From Sporodiniella umbellata (Eukaryota > Mucoromycota > Mucoromycetes > Mucorales > Rhizopodaceae), in contig JAIXMR010000098.1 in NCBI GenBank assembly GCA_025677835.1, positions 41,569 through 105,568 on the forward strand: DNA of 64,000 bases. The letters are read 5' to 3'. A model generated the notes under the pieces. That model saw nothing but the letters and a program-made list of their open reading frames with translations. It was not told where the DNA came from and did not search any database. The position numbers and the translations under genes were made by a program. Below, piece by piece: positions 58,002 to 64,000 of the stretch; the stretch's first letter is position 1; every line of letters starts with the position of its first letter.

Positions 58002-61000
58002 ATGCCTACTCCAGATCTACATGTCTCAGACGGCTCGCTTGTGAGCTATTACAAATCTTTTGTTAATCTTTTTAATGCTCAATGTGAGATTTATGCCAAC
58101 CAAGCCTGTATACATTACCCTGTTGATAATACTTTCAAGACCTTGACGTACTCTGATGTGGATCGTATCACTACGAATCTGGCTTGCGAATGGTCTGATA
58201 AAGTGAAAGACGCAGGTGTTATATCGTATATTGATGATCACAAAGTGGACTATTGTATAACTATGATTGCACTGTTGAAGCTACGTTCTACGCTTTTCAA
58301 TATATCGCCTAGAAACTCTGAATCTGCAGTTGCTTATTTACTAGAAAAGAGCGGATCAAATACTTTGATTGTTTCGCTAAAATACAAACCTATGGCGATT
58401 GCTGCGTCCAGCCAGATCAAAGATATTTCAGTTCATGTTACCCAGCCTTTGGACTTGGAGCTCTTATTGAGTCAACCTCTCAACAAGAGATATAAAGATA
58501 TTTTGAGCACTAGATTTGATCAAAGGGATCTTGATAAAGTAGCTCTAATTTTGCATAGGTTAGTCCCTTTATAAACAATAATGAAAAAGACATTAACAAA
58601 TGTATTTGTAGTTCTGGATCCACAGGGCTTCCAAAGCCAATTTTTTTAGACAATCGATATCTAATTAACGCTGCCGGATACTTTAGGATTTTCAAAGAAA
58701 GATATCCTCAATCAAATGTTTTTGAAAAAAACAATGTTTCTCTTGCAAATAACCCTTTGTAAGTTGTAATTACTAACACAGCCATACCTACAAAGTATAT
58801 GTGTAACACTATTAATGCTGAAACCGATTTAGTTTTCACGTTGCAGGTATTGATTTTAATTTTAGCCCTATGGTAGAAGGTGGAAGCATCGCATTTCTTA
58901 AGAGCATACCTGCTTCAGCTGAAGAAATCATGCATACTTTGGAATCCAACAAATGTAACGTTATGGTAGCTGCTTCTGCTTTTATAGAGCAGATATATCG
59001 CCATCTCAAAAATGGAGGGAAAATATCGGTAGTTCAAAGGCTCAACTATCTTTTTAGTACAGGATCTAGTCTCAAAGAAGATATTGGAGACTGGTTTCAT
59101 AGAAACAACGTCAAAATCCGGCTTATTTACGGATCGACCGAGTCTACTATTTGTATGAGCTCTAACCTGAACCCCAATTGTAATAATTGGTCATCTATGA
59201 GTCCACTTTGGCCTCAGTCTGATAAAAACAAACTTTACTTCTTTGAAGATATTGACAGCAATTTTAAACATTTATACCTTTCCCCTAATTACCCCAACTT
59301 GGCTTTGAACGTATGTAATCGTCAAGACGGCGGTTTCAATACCAACGATCTGTTTATTGAGGATAGCAAGGCTCCGGGTTATTACAAGTATGTTGGTAGA
59401 CGAGACGATATACTAGTCTTTGATAATGGAGAAAAAATGAATCCATTACCGTTGGAGGCCACTATCCGCCAAAGCTCTGTGGTCAAACAAGTTGTGATTC
59501 TAGGCTCTCACCGTCCTTGTACTGTTTGTTTGGTAGAGATTGATCCTAGCTGCTGTCAAGGTGTTCCTAAAGAAGAGATTCATTCTATTGTGAACATGGC
59601 TGTGATCGACGCCAATAGAGACTGCCCCAACTATGGTGTGATCTTACCACAGATGGTGAAAATACTGCCTCTTGACTCCAGTCTACCTTGTACTGTCAAA
59701 GGAAATATAATACGCAAGAAATCAGAGGAGATGTACAAAGACATCATTGAAGAAATGTACAAAGACTTTATCGAAGGGCCTAAAGAAGGTTTTAGTAGCA
59801 TCAACCGGTCTTTATCTAGTGAAGAAACCAGGGAATTTATAATCCAATCCGTTGCCGACGTACTGAAGCTAAAGCGTTTAGATCTAGAAAACTATACGTC
59901 GTCTCTATTTGATATTGGATTCAACTCTTTGTTGGCAATTCAGCTACGTAATGCTATTGTACTTCAATTTGGGTACATTCCACAAAACTTTCTATATGAA
60001 CATACCACCATACCGTCCATACAAAAAGCTCTGTTGAGAAGCACATATACTAGCGAAAAAGAGAGCGTGGAAAAAAACTATCAAAAGACCCAAGACTTGA
60101 CTGCATCATATATTGATCAAGCCAAGACAGAATTTCTTGTGACTAGAAAAGATCATACACTTTTCAAGAAAGACCAAGTTATCATGCTTACTGGCGCCAC
60201 TGGATCTTTAGGTTGCTTTATACTACGAGACCTCTTGAAAGAAGAAAAATTCAAAAAGATATACTGTCTGATACGCGGGCAGGAATCGGAGCTCAAGCGT
60301 CGACTGATAGATGTGTTTCGGCACCAGTACTTGGATACCTCTTTACTAGAGACTGATCGATTAGAGCTCTTGCCAGCAAATTTATCGGAGCCACATCTCG
60401 GGTTGTCAAAAGAAAAGTATGATCAACTAAAGGATCAGGTAACGGTTGTCCAACACTGTGCATGGCTGATGGATTTCAATCGAAACATTGAATACTATGA
60501 TAAAGGATATATTGCTCCCTTTTACAATCTGATCCGGTTTGCCTATCGTGAAGTCAACCCAATGCATCTTCATTTTATATCAAGTGTAAGTGCCAGCGCT
60601 GCCATGGGTAACGAAGTTCCAGAGGAGCCTCTTCCTTTTGATTCTCATGTCTCATTAGCAATGGGCTATGCTCAATCGAAATTTGTCTGCGAGATTCTTT
60701 TAAACTATCTCGTTAAAGAAAAAAACATGCCTTGTTATATTGAACGAGTGGGTCAAATGGTTGGTAGTAACGATAGCGGTGTGTGGAACACAACCGAAAT
60801 GTATCCCCTTTTATTTGCGGGCGGAATTTTGATGAGGAAAATGCCGAAACTTTCCACAAAAGTCGACTGGATATCTGTAGACTGTGCTGCTGCTACGATT
60901 ACTGACATTTTGTTCTCTACATCACAGCCTGAAGCATGTGCGGGACAATTTGTATACAATATTGTTAATCCGAAAATACAGAGTTGGTCCAGCTTACTTG

Positions 61001-61260
61001 AAACTATCAAACTCTGTGGTATCGAGTTTGATACAGTAGAAACCACAGAATGGTTGGAAGCTCTTTCTAAAGACGAAAACAACCCATCGTTCCCCCTTAT
61101 GCCTTTTTACGAACAGCACTTTAAAAACAGTGATGGAAGTTCTTGTTGGCAAACCAAACGCACTTGTGGTCGCTATCCCACTCTTTCTCAAGCGCCAGAG
61201 ATTGGGCCAGAGCTTTTTCAAAAATATTTGGGTTATTGGAGATCAGTCAACTTTTGTTAG
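58002..61260 (+). CDS. NRPS-like adenylation-carrier-thioester reductase (carboxylic acid reductase-like)
   Basis: Exons 58002-58558, 58612-58758 and 58833-61260 give 1,043 residues; the start is the ATG at 58002. The adenylation domain (about 20-530) shows SSGSTGLPKP (A3), FFHVAGIDF, YGSTEST (A5, about 334), YKYVGRRDDILVFDNGEK (A8) and VKGNIIRKK (A10). A carrier domain has DIGFNSLLAIQLRN with the candidate phosphopantetheine Ser near residue 600. A reductase domain starts LTGATGSLGCFILRDLL (NADPH loop, about 689) and has ISSVSASAA and YAQSKFVCE (YxxxK, about 847). This A-T-R order activates a carboxylic acid and releases it as aldehyde or alcohol, as in fungal NRPS-like reductases. The substrate is unknown. 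No condensation domain and no neighbouring cluster genes are seen. Confidence 0.93.
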
Positions 61261-62261
61261 CAATGAACATAATGATATACACATGAAAAGTTTTTTAAAA
61301 AAGAAAAAGCAATAAATTTCAATATGTTTTTGTACCATTGATGCCGTTACTAGGTTAAAATAAAGCCTTAAGTTGTATCACAATAATACACAAAAGTAAC
61401 CTCGGGTGATATTTCCTAGACAAATAGCTTTAATGCTTTTATAAAAAGTATTGTCTTTTATAGTTATGTATTATTACTAAAAAGTGAGAAACTGTTAGCT
61501 GTAAAATATGCTTATCAAGTAAATTCGTGTAAAAACTGTAAAAGATATCTCCTTAACCTCATTATATTAGAGATTATTGTGAAAGGGCATAACATTAGAG
61601 GCTAGGATAGTCTAAATAGTATTTTAAATAAGTATTTTCAAAGAACCAACAAGAAAAAGACGACCTTACAAGATGCTGTTCAACAAATAGAAAACAGAAT
61701 AGAGAATAATGTAAATGGACCACAGTAGCCACAGCAACAACAACCAATCTCGCCACTAGAACTGCCTATAACTATAGACAATATCGATATGAATGAACGT
61801 TGTCAATTAGAAAATAGCGATATGGAATGCAACGTTGAAGAAATATCAAAAGAAACCTAAATTTAGAAGAGTACCAAGACAAAGAAGTAAAAAATATTAT
61901 AAGAAACCGGAAAGTAATACTATAAACAAAGAATATGTATATATAATAGGCGAACTATATGTTTATTTGCTGATATATATAGAAGGCTCTTAAAGGAAGA
62001 TACTACAGAAATTATTAACAGCACTTATAAATTATATAATAGCAACAGGTATAGATTCATAAAAAACATATAGATATGCAATATGATAAGAAATAGTACT
62101 GTGGTAAACTGTAGTAAATAGATTTAAGAAACCAAGAAAATAAGAGCAAATTTGAAAATACACTAGATGTAGACTTGTTCTACATCCAGTAAGTAGCACT
62201 AATATTTCAATCCTTATTCGACAACTATCACTTACCCTTGCTCTGGTATGTACAATTTAAT
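61261..62261. other. Spacer with a coding-like remnant
   Basis: AT-rich spacer. Around 61650-61860 on the plus strand a frame reads TTLQDAVQQIENRIENNVNG, a stop, then PQQQQPISPLELPITIDNID and NSDMECNVEEISKET. This suggests an eroded gene or element fragment. It could not be assigned. Confidence 0.35.
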
Positions 62262-64000
62262 CAATTATTTTCGTTTAACTTGTTTCTGATGGTGTCGTGG
62301 ATGTCCACTTGTATCATTCCGATTTCTTGCTTTTTCAGTTCTTCTGTGACACTTTCCTGTTCATCCAACAAATCCTAAAATTTAATCGTTGGATATCGTT
62401 TGTGGTTTTATTTGTTTACTATATATTTATACCTTCAGCTTCAACAAAAACTCCATTACTTTGATCCAGAAAAATCTGTCGTTCCAATTACGAGGAACAA
62501 CAGTGGATCTTTGTTCGACAAAGCACCATTTGTTTTCTTCCACCCTTTTAGAACACATTAAGGTAATGGTGTTGTTGACACACTGAACTGCAAGGACTTG
62601 TCTCTTCCCAAATGTTTTCCAAGAGGCTGATGGATATCTACTCATCTCATGCTTTAAACAGCGACTGGTGGCCTCCATCAGCTTTAAAGTGTCTTCTGCA
62701 GAGTGCTCGCCATCTGTTTCACTGTATTTTTAAAGGTTGGTGTTTTCTATTTACTGAATTTTATTCTTCCTTACCCTGAACACTCAACAATTAGTCTCTC
62801 AGTCTTTTCCCCTATGCTATATCCGATTCCATCCATGAGCTTCTTTTGATCGTCGTGCAAGCATAAAGCCAGCTGTTTGTTCACAATAAGCCCTTTTTCG
62901 CACCTGTCGTGATGCAAAAAAAAAAAGAAAAACAATTACTAACCAAATATGGCGACTCACAGTTGTCCTTTTACTTACCACATGAATGAGAGGTTCTTGT
63001 ATACGGCACTAAAGTATTTGAATACTGGTATGATATATTCACAGTATGGGGTACGTTCGTTTGCATTTGTGTAATAGCTTGGTTTTTCACAATTAGCGTG
63101 ATAATCATTTATAATGTACTTTAAAAGTTTGATTGCTTTTTTGTCACTTTCGGAATGGGTCGAATTAAATTTGTAATTGTCAACTGTGTCCAGCATGTCG
63201 CTATATTTACCGTTGATCACTTTGTTGATCAAATCATACACTTTCGGGAAACTTCTGAGGCATTTATTTTTATGCTGATCTTCCATGTTTTTTATATATT
63301 CATTTTTGATAACAGAAGATACAGGCGTTGAAGGTGTATCAGACAGTATAACTTCAAAAGCGGGTGCTACCTGGGATGCATCTTCTTTGGTGACTCTTGG
63401 TTTGTTGATAGTTAGCAACTGTCCAGCCAACGGTCTAGAAAAAGCGAATGTCTTTCTAGTCTTTTTGACTGAAACTTTCCCATTCTTTTGCAGATAAAAT
63501 ACGATTAAATTATGTTATTCCTAAAATAAAGCCAATTTACTTGATTTTCTTTATTGAATTGAGAAGTGGTCAAGTGTATAGTTAGTAAACACAGGTATAT
63601 ATACATCCACCTGCAACTTACCAGAATTGCTATCCTCTTTTCTCTTTCTCTAAATAAAAAAATCGGTGAATTAGAAGAGAAGGCCGTTTTAAGTAATTGC
63701 ACACTTACGCATTGTAAGATGTTGTTTGTTTGATTTATGTTTCCAGAATTGTTGATTATATCAGCAATTATCGTTGTAGAAAGAGTTGAAAATGGCAGAG
63801 GAGTTTCTCCTTTATAAATAGTTTTCAATACCTAATAAAAAAAAGTATTATGTACTTATAACATCTATGTAATGCTTATGGTTAAAAGGTTAACTACGTT
63901 TTGTACCTGAAGCTCTTCTAACAATAATTCACCACGTTTCTTGGTAGTTTGGCGTGCATTCATAGCTTTTTTTAACGAAACTTCAATAAAATTGTAAGCT
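62262..64000 (-). CDS. Mucoromycota-expanded protein related to the transposon cargo family (5' end beyond window)
   Basis: The reading frame is open to the right edge (codons before ATG 63961 continue without a stop), so the start may be outside the window. Exons include about 63904-64000, 63720-63830, 62975-63430 with upstream extension, about 62780-62900, 62427-62700 and 62262-62380. Motifs: NERTPYCEYIIPVFKYFSA, then after an intron CEKGLIVNKQLALCL, DGIGYSIGEKTERLIVECSG, AEDTLKLMEATSRCLKHEM, VLAVQCVNNTITLMCSK and WCFVEQRSTVVPRNW. The D...ECS arrangement parallels D...EDK of the protein at 3817-5621, but Ser replaces the catalytic Lys. The fold and function are inferred; it may be a non-catalytic or rearranged relative. 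Confidence 0.6.

Noticed and set aside
1..64000. tRNA, rRNA or snoRNA genes
   Set aside because: No A/B-box pair with a plausible cloverleaf or rRNA-like block was noticed by eye; a tRNAscan-SE/Infernal run would be decisive.

Overview
The window looks like nuclear DNA of a Mucoromycota (Mucorales-type) fungus. It is AT-rich with many A/T homopolymers. Genes carry several short introns (about 45-80 nt, GT-AG, often with CTAAC/CTAAT-like branch points), and intergenic spacers run from a few hundred bases to about 2 kb. The products fit a filamentous fungus: a Tea1-like kelch polarity protein, Yhm2, Rcy1/Pof6, a Pho80-type cyclin, Ssz1, Gna1, coronin-7 and Mer3/Hfm1. No rRNA, tRNA, CRISPR or operon structure was seen. 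Identifications rest on reading translated exons and family motifs; exon borders were placed by hand from splice signals and reading phase.

Layout. 1-8 kb: a HAPSTR1/C16orf72-like stress protein with a polyQ tract; a young 2,986-bp transposable element (570-bp inverted repeats, TA target duplication) carrying a spliced gene with a PD-(D/E)XK-like motif instead of a visible transposase; and GAR1 with arginine-glycine-rich tails. 8-14 kb: an unrecognised protein with a signal-like N-terminus, mitochondrial ribosomal protein bS6m, eL32 and the Yhm2 carrier. 14-21 kb: the F-box/exocyst-like recyclin RCY1 with a CAAX box, a decayed Tc1/mariner element, and a Pho80-type cyclin. 20.8-22.1 kb: coding-like minus-strand exons of an unrecognised gene. 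22.2-25 kb: a SNF2/STH1-derived gene whose frame is intact over seven exons, but with a degenerate ATP-binding motif, no second helicase lobe and an atypical bromodomain. 25.5-35 kb: LCP5, the Tea1-like kelch protein, RPC11, SSZ1 and a sugar-porter MFS protein. 36.5-41 kb: a membrane-anchored EEP-family phosphodiesterase whose 3' part is copied in inverted orientation 2 kb away. 42.5-53.3 kb: GNA1 (with two TCCGCGGA sites upstream), the meiotic helicase HFM1/MER3 and tandem coronin CORO7. 54.8 kb: a 27-bp minisatellite. 58-61 kb: an NRPS-like adenylation-carrier-reductase enzyme. 62.2-64 kb: a second PD-(D/E)XK-like paralogue that runs off the window.

Most genes are unlinked housekeeping functions: ribosome and snoRNP biogenesis (GAR1, LCP5, eL32, SSZ1, RPC11), mitochondrial function (bS6m, YHM2) and membrane traffic, actin or polarity (RCY1, coronin-7, Tea1-like). 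The most unusual items are the SNF2-derived pseudo-remodeller, the young palindromic element with a nuclease-like cargo plus its distant paralogue, and the 661-bp inverted gene-fragment duplication.
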